This document shows positions 1 through 7,471 of a DNA stretch of 32,511 bases, piece by piece. The translations under genes and the position numbers were made by a program. Below the pieces are notes generated by a model. The model made no database searches and was not told where the DNA came from. It saw only the letters and a program-made list of their open reading frames with translations. Within the stretch, counting starts at the first letter, position 1; each line of letters begins with the position of its first letter. The stretch comes from Gemmatimonadaceae bacterium (lineage in GTDB: Bacteria > Gemmatimonadota > Gemmatimonadetes > Gemmatimonadales > Gemmatimonadaceae). The stretch covers positions 1-32,511 of the forward strand of contig JALHNZ010000038.1 of NCBI GenBank assembly GCA_022843265.1, written 5' to 3'.

Positions 1-13
1 GCTCTTCCGATCT
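1..13. other. Residual Illumina adapter at the contig edge
   Basis: The first 13 bases are GCTCTTCCGATCT. This is exactly the 3' end shared by the Illumina TruSeq read 1 and read 2 adapters. Genomic sequence therefore probably begins at base 14. An exact 13-base match placed at base 1 is very unlikely to be chance. Confidence 0.9.
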
Positions 14-1617
14 GCGTGTTTCTCGCGAAACTCGCCGCTGGCTTGGCGGCACCGTTGATCGCGGCGCCGCTCGCGGTGCGTGCGGCGCTGGGAGTGTCAG
101 AACTCGACGCGCCGGCACTCGTTGGGCTCACGAATAAGAGTGGCCGCGAAATTGTGGGCGGCTTCGTCAACGATGATGCGGTGCTCGGTCATCAGCTGCG
201 TGACGGCACATTGGCGCGTGACGCGCGCAATCGCGAAGTGCGGCGTACACGCGTGGCGATCGTTGGTGGTGGTATGGCAGGACTCTCAGCCGGCTGGCGA
301 CTTGATCAGCTCGGCGTGCGCGAGTGGCTCTGTCTTGAGCTCGGTGACGCTGCCGGTGGCAACTCACGTGGCGGCGAAAACACGGTGTCTCGCTATCCGT
401 GGGGCGCGCACTATGTACCGGTGCCCTCGCCAGACGCGACACATGTGCGCGCGCTGCTGCGCGAAGTTGGTGTGTTGCACGCCGACGGGAGCTGGGACGA
501 ACGCACCCTCTGTCACTCGCCGCAGGAACGCATCTGGCAGCACGGCGAATGGCATGAAGGGCTGCAACCGCTGGATGCCGCGCCGGCGTGGGAGCGAGCG
601 GAATGGGAACGGTTTGATGCGCAGGTCGCCGCGTGGCGTGCAACGGGAGCGTTCCGTGTGCCGCTCGCCGGTGCGCCCGACAACGTATCGGGAGCCGCAG
701 CTGCGGGCACGCAGGCACTCGATCGTGTGTCAGCGAGTGCGTGGTTTACATCGCAGGGCTATCGATCGCCCACGCTGCGGTGGTGGATCGAGTACGGCAC
801 GCGAGACGACTACGGCGCGTCACTGAATCAGGCGAGCGCCTGGGCTGCAGCACACTATTTCGCCGGTCGTCCGCCAGAAGACGAGGGGCCGCTTACGTGG
901 CCTGAGGGCAACGCATTTCTCGTCCATCATCTCACGCGCAAAGCCGGTGATCGTGTGGTCACCCAAGCTCCGGCGTATGCGATCGAGGCGCGCGGTTCAC
1001 GTTGGCTTGTTCGTACGCCGGCTGGCGACATCGAGTGCGATTGCGTGATCTGGGCAGCACCGCTGTTCATTCTGCCGCGCGTCATGTCGGCGGTGAAGCT
1101 TCCCGTCAGCCAGGAATATGCACCGTGGGTGGTCGCAAACATCACGCTCGATCGGCGCCCGCAGGAACGCGGTGCGCCGATGTCATGGGACAATGTGATC
1201 TACGGCAGTCCATCACTCGGCTACGTATCGGCCACGCATCAGTTCGTCGGTCGCCCCGGTCCACAGTCCGTCTGGACGTGGTATCGTGCCGTTGTTGATC
1301 GACCAGCGGCCGAAGCACGCACGTGGATGCAGCAACGACCCTGGTCCGCGTGGCGTGACGATATTGTGAGCGAACTTTCGCGAGCGCATCCGGATATCGC
1401 CGAGTGCATTACGCGCATTGACGTGCGTCAATGGGCGCACGCCATGGCGCGTCCTACTCCTGGGTTGCTCACGCGCAACGCAACGCTTGCGCAGTGGAGT
1501 CCGGCGCCGCGTGTCTTCATGGCGCACGCGGATCTGAGCGGACTCTCGCTGTTTGAAGAAGCGCAGTGGCACGGTGTGCAAGCCGCCGAGCGCGCAGCGC
1601 GCGTGCTCGGCGGATAA
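14..1617 (+). CDS. FAD-dependent oxidoreductase (amine-oxidase-like), 5'-truncated
   Basis: This is a flavoprotein of the FAD/NAD(P)-binding Rossmann superfamily. A dinucleotide-binding motif, VAIVGGGMAGLSAGW, sits at about residues 80-94 counted from base 16. It is followed by an acidic residue in CLELGDAAGGNSRGG (about 106-120) that would bind the FAD ribose. The frame is open through the adapter to base 1 and the GTG at 16 has no ribosome binding site, so the gene is cut and this GTG is not its true start. The hydrophobic first 25 residues may be the core of a signal peptide, possibly Tat-type, whose basic region is lost. The C-terminus (FMAHADLSGLSLFEEAQWHG) fits the second half of the FAD site. 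The substrate is unknown. It converges on argJ with only 5 bases between stop codons and no hairpin. Confidence 0.75.
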
Positions 1618-1622
1618 GATCA

Positions 1623-2801
1623 TCAGCTCGAATAGTAGGCCGCGTTCTCGTCGATGTACTCACGCGTGAGATCGCAGCCAAACGCTGTGGCCTGGCCCTC
1701 GCCAATGCCAAGATCCACTTCGAGTTCGACCAGGTCGTGACTGAGCGCCGCGCGCACGGTGCCGTCGTCGAATGGCAACCGCTGCCCAGCGCGCACCACC
1801 GGAAAACGATTGATCCACGCGTCCGTACTTTCGGGGCGAATCGTGCAGTCAAAGCACTTGCCAACGGCCATGAGCAAACGTCCCACGTTCGGATCAGCTC
1901 CATGCACCATTGTTTTCACGAGCGGCGAGTTGACAATGCTCTTTGCGACCACGCGCGCCTCCTGGGTGGACGCCGCACCACGCACCTGCACGCGCAGCAG
2001 GTGTTTTGCTCCTTCGCCATCGCGGGCGAGGATTTCCGTCATGCGCACACAACCGGCGAGCAGCGCCGCGCGAAATGCAGGTGCGGACACCGGGCCGGCG
2101 TGACCGTTGGCCAGAATGGCACACGTGTCGGAAGTGCTGGTGTCGCTGTCAACGGAAAGCATGTTGAACGAATCGGCGACGGCATCGCGCAACATGGCGT
2201 CGAGCGTTGTCGCGTCGAACGCCGCGTCGGTGAAGATGTACACGAGCATCGTGGCCATATTCGGCTCGATCATGCCGGAGCCTTTGGCCACCCACGTGAT
2301 CGTTGCGTTCTCCACGCTGAGCGAAATCGCCTTGGGATGCGAGTCCGTGGTCATGATGCCTTCGGCGCCAACCAGCGGGTCATGCTGCAACTCGCGTGCA
2401 ATACCAGGAATGCCGGCTTCAATCATCTTGATCGGCAGTGGAACGCCGATTACGCCCGTCGAGCTCACCAACACGCGATCCGCATCGGTGCCCAACTCGG
2501 TGGCCGCGGCTTTGGCCATGCGCCGTGCGTGCTCAACGCCAATCGCGCCCGTGGCCACGTTGCTCACTTTGCTGTTGGCGATGATCGCGCGCAGCGTGCC
2601 GCCACGAATCGTTTCGCGTCCGAGAATAACGGGTGCGCCTGGAAAGTGATTGCGCGTAAACACGGCCGCGGCCGCGGCGTCCACGTCACTCACAAAAATC
2701 GTGAGATCTTTCGCGCTGGGCTTGAGTCCGACATTTCGGCTCGCGCAACGAAAACCGCGCGGGAAGACTGGCGTTTTGTGGAAGTCTGCGTTCTGAGGCA
2801 T
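1623..2801 (-). CDS. argJ: Glutamate N-acetyltransferase / amino-acid acetyltransferase ArgJ
   Basis: ArgJ moves the acetyl group from N-acetylornithine to glutamate in the cyclic arginine pathway, and some versions also use acetyl-CoA. The 392 residues are the usual length. The self-cleavage site is clear: KGSGMIEPNMATML at about 173-186, with Thr184 as the expected N-terminal nucleophile of the beta chain. The oxyanion-hole motif SSTGVIG lies at about 113-119. DSDTSTSDTCAILANG, HGADPNVGR and the C-terminal YIDENAAY are all recognisable. It is a divergent member: the common NSGNANAxTG stretch reads NSKVSNVATG at about 76-85. The ATG at 2801 has no good ribosome binding site. It lies just beyond the nos-operon terminator, so it is probably transcribed separately. 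No other arg gene is in the window. Confidence 0.9.
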   Translation of the reverse strand: MPQNADFHKTPVFPRGFRCASRNVGLKPSAKDLTIFVSDVDAAAAAVFTRNHFPGAPVILGRETIRGGTLRAIIANSKVSNVATGAIGVEHARRMAKAAATELGTDADRVLVSSTGVIGVPLPIKMIEAGIPGIARELQHDPLVGAEGIMTTDSHPKAISLSVENATITWVAKGSGMIEPNMATMLVYIFTDAAFDATTLDAMLRDAVADSFNMLSVDSDTSTSDTCAILANGHAGPVSAPAFRAALLAGCVRMTEILARDGEGAKHLLRVQVRGAASTQEARVVAKSIVNSPLVKTMVHGADPNVGRLLMAVGKCFDCTIRPESTDAWINRFPVVRAGQRLPFDDGTVRAALSHDLVELEVDLGIGEGQATAFGCDLTREYIDENAAYYSS

Positions 2802-2825
2802 GAGGACTCGCGGAGGCGCGGCGCT

Positions 2826-2858
2826 GAAAATGCAAACGTCCCGCAGGAGAGCGGGACG
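2826..2858 (-). terminator. Intrinsic terminator of the nos operon
   Basis: On the minus strand a perfect 8-bp stem, CGTCCCGC / GCGGGACG (2837-2844 and 2851-2858), has a 6-base loop and is followed by TTTGCATTTT. It lies 62 bases past the stop of the blue-copper lipoprotein gene and 36 bases before the argJ start, separating the two transcripts. Confidence 0.75.
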
Positions 2859-2920
2859 CGTGCACAGAACTTAGCATTTCGGCGCGCCTGACGCGACCGT
2901 CGTAGTGTCCCGGAAGGTCC

Positions 2921-3370
2921 TTATGGTGCCACGACGTTCACATGTCCGATCATTCCCAGCAATGCATGTGGGTCGCACCACAGGAACAACCGCTTGCCAA
3001 CGGCATCGGGAACAACCACCTCGTCGGTCTGACCGGGGAGCTGCAGCATTGGCCCGGCCGGCGGTAATCCGCGCACGCCAGGATTGGAATCCGCCACGAA
3101 GTGCACATTGTGTACGCCGCTGACGAGCACGTACTTGAGTACATCGCCGGGTTTGGCCGTGACTTCGGCCGGTTTAAAGTAGTTCCCGTCGTCGTCCATG
3201 ATCATTTCGATCGTGTGGACGGTGCCGGTTCGTGCGGGCAGGATACTGGCCGACTCAGACGGTGTGGCGGTGTCGGCCGGATTCGTGTCGGCGTTCGGTG
3301 CCGGCGCGTCGCCGCCGCACGCAGCGAGAAAAACCGTTGAGGCAACCAGAAAAACAGAGAACGTGCGCAT
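2921..3370 (-). CDS. Blue-copper (cupredoxin) lipoprotein, last gene of the nos operon
   Basis: This is a 149-residue plastocyanin-like lipoprotein. A lipoprotein signal peptide ends in LAAC, with Cys18 as the lipidation site. A Thr/Ser/Pro/Asp-rich linker follows (about 21-43), then one cupredoxin domain. Type 1 copper ligands are visible: a His in GVHNVHF (His87 or His90) and the C-x2-H-x4-M loop CDPHALLGM with Cys132, His135 and Met140. The open frame extends upstream to 3481, but that part overlaps nosY and precedes the signal peptide, so I take the ATG at 3370. It is the last gene before the nos terminator, 53 bases after nosY. No cytochrome c is encoded here, so a role as periplasmic electron donor to NosZ is a reasonable inference. 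A copper-carrier role is the alternative. Confidence 0.85.
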   Translation of the reverse strand: MRTFSVFLVASTVFLAACGGDAPAPNADTNPADTATPSESASILPARTGTVHTIEMIMDDDGNYFKPAEVTAKPGDVLKYVLVSGVHNVHFVADSNPGVRGLPPAGPMLQLPGQTDEVVVPDAVGKRLFLWCDPHALLGMIGHVNVVAP

Positions 3371-3423
3371 TGGAGTATTCCGTGCGTTGAAGGATGGAGC
3401 AGTGAAACGAACAAACGGCAAGG

Positions 3424-4212
3424 TCAAAAGTCCTTTTTTACGAAGCTCCGGCCCGCAGCGAGCGCCGGCAGCAGAATCCACAGTGCGAGTGCGGTGATCG
3501 TGGCGAGTGCACCGCGATATCCACCAAGTACGTTGGCGAGCACCGCCCCGGTATATCCCATCAGTGCCGCACTATCGAGCTGCAGCATGAGCACCGTTCG
3601 CGCGAGATCCACAGGATTGGCAAACATGAGCGCGAGCATTGGCTTCTCGAGCGGCCAATCGGAGTAGACCGTAGCAAACCACACCACCAAACCGTCGTAG
3701 AGCACTGTCGCAGCAAACCAGATGCCCAATGCCAAGCCGAGCGCTTTGAGCCGATCGTCTTGCGTGGCGCCAATCCACAACGCAATCGCCGCGAAGCACA
3801 GGGTGAGGGCCGTACCCACGAGCAGGTACATCGCCAACAGCGGCGCGATGGCAGCCGTGAGCTCACGATGCAACAACAGCGGGAGTGTGATGCCAACCGC
3901 GTACGCGAGCACCAGCGGAATGGTCAGTCCCAGATAGAGTCCACACCACAGCGCGCGTCGAGGAAGCGGCTGCGCCAGCAAGAGCTCGGTGAACTCGCGG
4001 GACGTGTGCCAGTACACCACCCCGAATACAGTGATCACCAACGGCACGAGCAGCAAGACCACGTTCAACAAGCCACTGAGCGCGCGCGGTGCGCTCCCGC
4101 TGAGCTGATAGAGGGCCTCGGTCAGCACCGCCAGTAGCACGGTGTACGACAGCACCCAGCGATTGCGTGAGAGCTCGGCCACCTGCGCGCGTAACACAGC
4201 CAGGATCAGCAT
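3424..4212 (-). CDS. nosY: NosY-type ABC transporter permease
   Basis: This is the membrane subunit of the NosDFY transporter needed to mature the copper-sulfur site of N2O reductase. The 262 residues show about six hydrophobic segments, beginning near residues 22-40, 48-66, 95-115, 120-145, 155-180 and 235-255. There is no ATP-binding motif. The ATG overlaps the end of nosF by 7 bases, showing translational coupling. Assignment as NosY rests on the nosD-nosF-nosY order, the size and the membrane profile, because ABC-2 type permeases have few diagnostic residues. Confidence 0.88.
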   Translation of the reverse strand: MLILAVLRAQVAELSRNRWVLSYTVLLAVLTEALYQLSGSAPRALSGLLNVVLLLVPLVITVFGVVYWHTSREFTELLLAQPLPRRALWCGLYLGLTIPLVLAYAVGITLPLLLHRELTAAIAPLLAMYLLVGTALTLCFAAIALWIGATQDDRLKALGLALGIWFAATVLYDGLVVWFATVYSDWPLEKPMLALMFANPVDLARTVLMLQLDSAALMGYTGAVLANVLGGYRGALATITALALWILLPALAAGRSFVKKDF

Positions 4213-4931
4213 TGCAGCATCAGGGTGCTGATGGAGCGTTCAAGTGTCAGACCGCCGGTCGAGGTGCGAAGCGCTTCGAGCGTGCCTTGAAAGCGAATCT
4301 TTCCTTCGAGTAGAAACACTACATCGTCGGCCAGCTCTTCAAGTTCACTCAGCACGTGCGAGGTCATCAGGATGGCGCGCCCCTTGTTGCGCTCGGCGAT
4401 GATCCGATCCTTGAGTGCGGCGCTTGACACCGGGTCGAGACCGGCGGTGGGTTCGTCGAGAATGATCACTGCGGGTTCGAAGAGCAGCGCGACCGCGGCG
4501 TTCACACGCTGGCGCTGTCCGCCTGAGCACACGCCGAGCGAGCGCGTGTAAAAGGATTCAAGATCAAATGCGGCCACCAGTTCGTCGATGGCCACGTGTG
4601 GGGCGTGTGGCCGAAGTGACAGCACCAGCTTGAGTACATCACGCGCCGATAGGTTTTCCGGAAATCGTGGCGCTTGCGGCATGTAGCCGATATGCGCGCG
4701 GTACGCGTCGGTTCCGGTGACCGTAGCGCCATTGAGCAGCACGTCACCCGCGTTCGGGCGCACAAGGCCGAGCAGCGTCTTGTTCAGTGTGGTTTTTCCC
4801 GATCCGTTCGGTCCAAGTACGGCGGTCACGCGCCCCGGCATCAAGGTCATGCTGACGTCGTGCAATACCGAGGTACGACCAAATCGTTTGGAGACGCCGC
4901 GAGTTTCGAGGACCGCGTTGAGACTGTTCAT
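4206..4931 (-). CDS. nosF: NosF, ABC transporter ATP-binding protein
   Basis: This ATPase powers the NosDFY complex. All nucleotide-binding motifs are intact in its 241 residues: Walker A GPNGSGKTT (40-48), a Q-loop in YMPQAPRF (about 83-90), signature SGGQR (136-140), Walker B VIILDE (155-160), a D-loop (AGLD) and the switch His192 in MTSHVLSE. The ATG at 4931 overlaps the nosD stop by 4 bases (ATGA arrangement), so the two are coupled. The last ~20 residues end inside the nosY start. Position between nosD and nosY settles the identity. Confidence 0.93.
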   Translation of the reverse strand: MNSLNAVLETRGVSKRFGRTSVLHDVSMTLMPGRVTAVLGPNGSGKTTLNKTLLGLVRPNAGDVLLNGATVTGTDAYRAHIGYMPQAPRFPENLSARDVLKLVLSLRPHAPHVAIDELVAAFDLESFYTRSLGVCSGGQRQRVNAAVALLFEPAVIILDEPTAGLDPVSSAALKDRIIAERNKGRAILMTSHVLSELEELADDVVFLLEGKIRFQGTLEALRTSTGGLTLERSISTLMLQC

Positions 4932-6250
4932 GGGGCGCGCTCATTGCTGCGGCGTGCCGGTACGAGCTGCGCGCTTGGCGCGCGAACGGTCGCGCGCATG
5001 CGAGGTGCCTGATCCAGTAAGGTCGCGGGTGTGAGTGTCGGTGCAATGCGTTCGAGCAAGTCAAGAGCGTCTGCAACCGCGCTTCGCACGAGTAGGAGTG
5101 CCGCGGGTGCACGCTCCACGACCAGCGCAAACAGCCGCACCGGCGCGTGCGGCACATCGCCCACACCATCGCGATCGAGGTCGTAGCCCCGATAGCGGTC
5201 CCAGTAGTTGCCGCGTACGGTGCTGAAGTGTGACTGGCTGTTCGTACTCAGATCAAAAACATTGCGAAAAAAGCTGTTGTCGCGGATCTGGTTCTCCTGG
5301 GCATCGGCGAGCAAGCGCATGGCCCAGCCGTTGGCTTCGAAACGATTGCCGGAGACGTGATTCCGGTTCGCGCCTTCGAGGTGCACCGCAATTGTATTGT
5401 TCAGAAAATCATTCCCAACGATCTGACTGTCGTTGATTTCCTTGAGCAGCAAGCCGTAGGAGGCGCTGTTGCGCGCGTCACTGAACAGGTTGTCGGCGAT
5501 GCGCACGTGTTTGGCGTACATCACGGCCACGCCCGAGCGGTTGGCCACAAAACGATTGGATTCGTATGCGCAGCTGTCTGAAAACATGAAATGCAGGCCG
5601 TACCGAAGGCTCTCCGTCACCACATTCTGCCGCGCCGAGGCCTGCCGCGAAAACTCAAAGTAGATACCGTCGCGATGGCCAGTAATCGTGTTGTGTTCGA
5701 CCTGCACATTGCGGCTGGACCAGACGTGAACGCCATTGCCGGTGGTGCTCTGTGAGCCGGCCAGACCCTGCATGGTGTTTTCGCGCACGATGCACCCGTC
5801 TACCCGCTGCAGGTGTAGCGCAAAAAATGTTGATTCAAAGCGATTTTGCGCGACCACGCACGCAATCGACTCGAAAATGCGCACGGCGGCGCGGTCGTCG
5901 GTGTGGCTGCTGCCCGTGTTGCGAAAGGTGAGGCCTCGGAGCTCGACGGAGTCGCTGTTCACGATCACGAGTCCGCGTGCACCTTGACCATCTAAAATGG
6001 CGCCTGGCTTGCCGGTAATCCGTACCGGCTTCAAAATCACCAGTGTGCTTTCGGCGTACACCCCGGCGTGCACCAGCACCTGTCCATGTCGGGCCACTTG
6101 GCGCAACGCATCGGCAATGGTGGCCGCCGATGGTGACGGCGCACCCTTGCCCACATGAACCAGCGTATCGCCGGACTGCGCCGCGAGTGAACCGTGAACG
6201 GAGAACAGCAGGGCAGTACCTATCACAAGCCATCGTCGGCTGTGTCGCAT
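4928..6250 (-). CDS. nosD: NosD, periplasmic beta-helix copper-maturation protein
   Basis: NosD is a periplasmic right-handed beta-helix protein that docks on the NosFY transporter and helps assemble the catalytic copper centre of NosZ. This protein has 440 residues. A signal peptide occupies residues 1-25 (MRHSRRWLVIGTALLF then a cut after SLAAQ). The rest is a run of degenerate CASH/NosD repeats with the usual N-x-F/I pattern, such as RNNVV-like, ESNRFVANRSG, VGNDFLNN and SGNRFEANGW. The conserved late motif GNYWDRYRGYDLDRDGVGD is present. The open frame continues upstream to 6478 inside nosL. I take the ATG at 6250 because it gives the signal peptide and lies 4 bases after the nosL stop. 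It is followed directly by nosF. Confidence 0.93.
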   Translation of the reverse strand: MRHSRRWLVIGTALLFSVHGSLAAQSGDTLVHVGKGAPSPSAATIADALRQVARHGQVLVHAGVYAESTLVILKPVRITGKPGAILDGQGARGLVIVNSDSVELRGLTFRNTGSSHTDDRAAVRIFESIACVVAQNRFESTFFALHLQRVDGCIVRENTMQGLAGSQSTTGNGVHVWSSRNVQVEHNTITGHRDGIYFEFSRQASARQNVVTESLRYGLHFMFSDSCAYESNRFVANRSGVAVMYAKHVRIADNLFSDARNSASYGLLLKEINDSQIVGNDFLNNTIAVHLEGANRNHVSGNRFEANGWAMRLLADAQENQIRDNSFFRNVFDLSTNSQSHFSTVRGNYWDRYRGYDLDRDGVGDVPHAPVRLFALVVERAPAALLLVRSAVADALDLLERIAPTLTPATLLDQAPRMRATVRAPSAQLVPARRSNERAP

Positions 6251-6254
6251 GGTG

Positions 6255-6773
6255 CTATCGCTCACCAGCGTCCCACGCCGAGGCCGGAGCATGTGCGTGC
6301 GTGTGCGCAAGACTCGAGGCCAACGTGTCTGCAGCCAATAGTTTACGAACCTCGATCCATGACGTGACCGTGCCGCCGTATGAAGCAACAAGGCTTTCAC
6401 GGCTGGACGAAGGCGCAAAAGCGACCACACGCCGTCCCATCGGACTTTCGATGCGCCCGTCCACCAGATAGAGGGCATCTTCGGCCGCGATCAGACTCTC
6501 AGCGTTGGCGAAGTCAGTGACAAAGCCGCCAGTCGTGGGTGTCGCTGCAGGCAGCGTTGCCACAAAGGCAGCCAGGCACTCCACCGAATCAAAGGTGTGA
6601 ATCACGCCTTTGGCGGTCATGTACTGTGTGCCGAAACGAACATCGCTGATGCTCATGCGGCAATACGCGCAGCTATCCTGACCAGCCACAAGGGCGCGCG
6701 GCGCCGCGGGCGCACAGGCGCTGACGGTGGAGAGCGCCAGCAACAGGATGGACATGCGGGTGAGTTGATTCAT
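6255..6773 (-). CDS. nosL: NosL, copper chaperone lipoprotein
   Basis: NosL is an outer periplasmic lipoprotein that binds Cu(I) and passes it to NosD/NosZ. The 172-residue product has a lipobox ending at Cys20 (STVSAC). The family motif CAYCRM covers residues 35-40, and further possible ligands are Met52 in QYMTAKG and Cys66 in FDSVECL. A short His-rich tail, HTHAHAP, at 157-163 could add metal affinity. Its ATG overlaps the stop of the upstream membrane-protein gene by 4 bases, and nosD starts 4 bases after it. The copper-binding motif and context make the call firm. Confidence 0.93.
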   Translation of the reverse strand: MNQLTRMSILLLALSTVSACAPAAPRALVAGQDSCAYCRMSISDVRFGTQYMTAKGVIHTFDSVECLAAFVATLPAATPTTGGFVTDFANAESLIAAEDALYLVDGRIESPMGRRVVAFAPSSSRESLVASYGGTVTSWIEVRKLLAADTLASSLAHTHAHAPASAWDAGER

Positions 6774-7393
6774 TGTGTGTTCTCCGGTGAGTGCAGCAGC
6801 GCTCCATTCGAGCCCGCTTTGTTGCGCGCATCATGTACCAGCACCAGGACGGCGAGTCCCAACGAAGCGAATGCTGCCAGGCCGCCCGGGTCAGGCCACG
6901 ACGTGGCCGTGAAGTTGAGGAGTTGTTTGCTGCCAATCAGCGGCGGCTGATACGACATACCGGGAATCTTGATGGGCGCGTTTTCCCAATCGAGGTTGTG
7001 TCCGTAGTCGTACTGCCACCACCAGAAGTCAGCGAGGCCAGCAAGCGCGCCCACAAAGAAGAGCAGCGTCCAGAGCCGCGCGATGCGCCGGTTACCGAGC
7101 GCTGCCGCACCGAGACCGGTGAGCAAAAGCGCGCCGAGCGCCCAGGGCATGATGCGCAGTTCCGGGATCGCGTCCGGCACGATCCGTTTCATGCCGATGT
7201 AGTGATTCAGGCCGTTGATGTTTTCGAGATGATGCGGTTCAACGCCCTTCACCGTGTTCACGGTGATCAGCATGCCGAGTCCTTCGGGGTACTGCGGCGC
7301 AACCAGAGAGATGCGCCAAAGCGGGAATAGAAATGTGCCGATCAGCAGCAGCGCTGAGACCGCAAGCAACATGCGATGCGCGGGTCGAAGCAT
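6770..7393 (-). CDS. Conserved nos-cluster integral membrane protein
   Basis: This 207-residue polytopic membrane protein lies directly between nosZ and nosL. Hydrophobic segments lie near residues 8-25, 80-100, 107-125 and 170-190. A long loop carries the motifs PQYPEGLGM, INGLNHYIGMK, IPELRIMPW, YDYGHNLDW and PGMSYQPPLIG. Such a protein is recurrent in clade II nos clusters and may be what is called NosB in epsilonproteobacteria, but I cannot confirm that equivalence. Its function is unknown; electron transfer or copper handling are guesses. The frame is open to 7468, but I prefer the ATG at 7393, which has GAGAAG just upstream and gives the MLRPAHRMLL start. NosL overlaps its end by 4 bases. 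Confidence 0.8.
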   Translation of the reverse strand: MLRPAHRMLLAVSALLLIGTFLFPLWRISLVAPQYPEGLGMLITVNTVKGVEPHHLENINGLNHYIGMKRIVPDAIPELRIMPWALGALLLTGLGAAALGNRRIARLWTLLFFVGALAGLADFWWWQYDYGHNLDWENAPIKIPGMSYQPPLIGSKQLLNFTATSWPDPGGLAAFASLGLAVLVLVHDARNKAGSNGALLHSPENTQ

Positions 7394-7471
7394 GATCTTC
7401 TCGTGAGCGGGGAGTGCCACTGGATAGAGTTGACGGCGAATGCCATGTGCATCCGCCGTCATCCCCATCCA

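Noticed and set aside
1566-2891. 441-codon open frame antisense to argJ
   Set aside because: The translation is rich in Arg, His and Cys with no domain, while argJ on the other strand has complete family motifs.
3371-3481. Longer N-terminus for the blue-copper lipoprotein
   Set aside because: It overlaps nosY and would place 37 residues before a perfect lipoprotein signal peptide.
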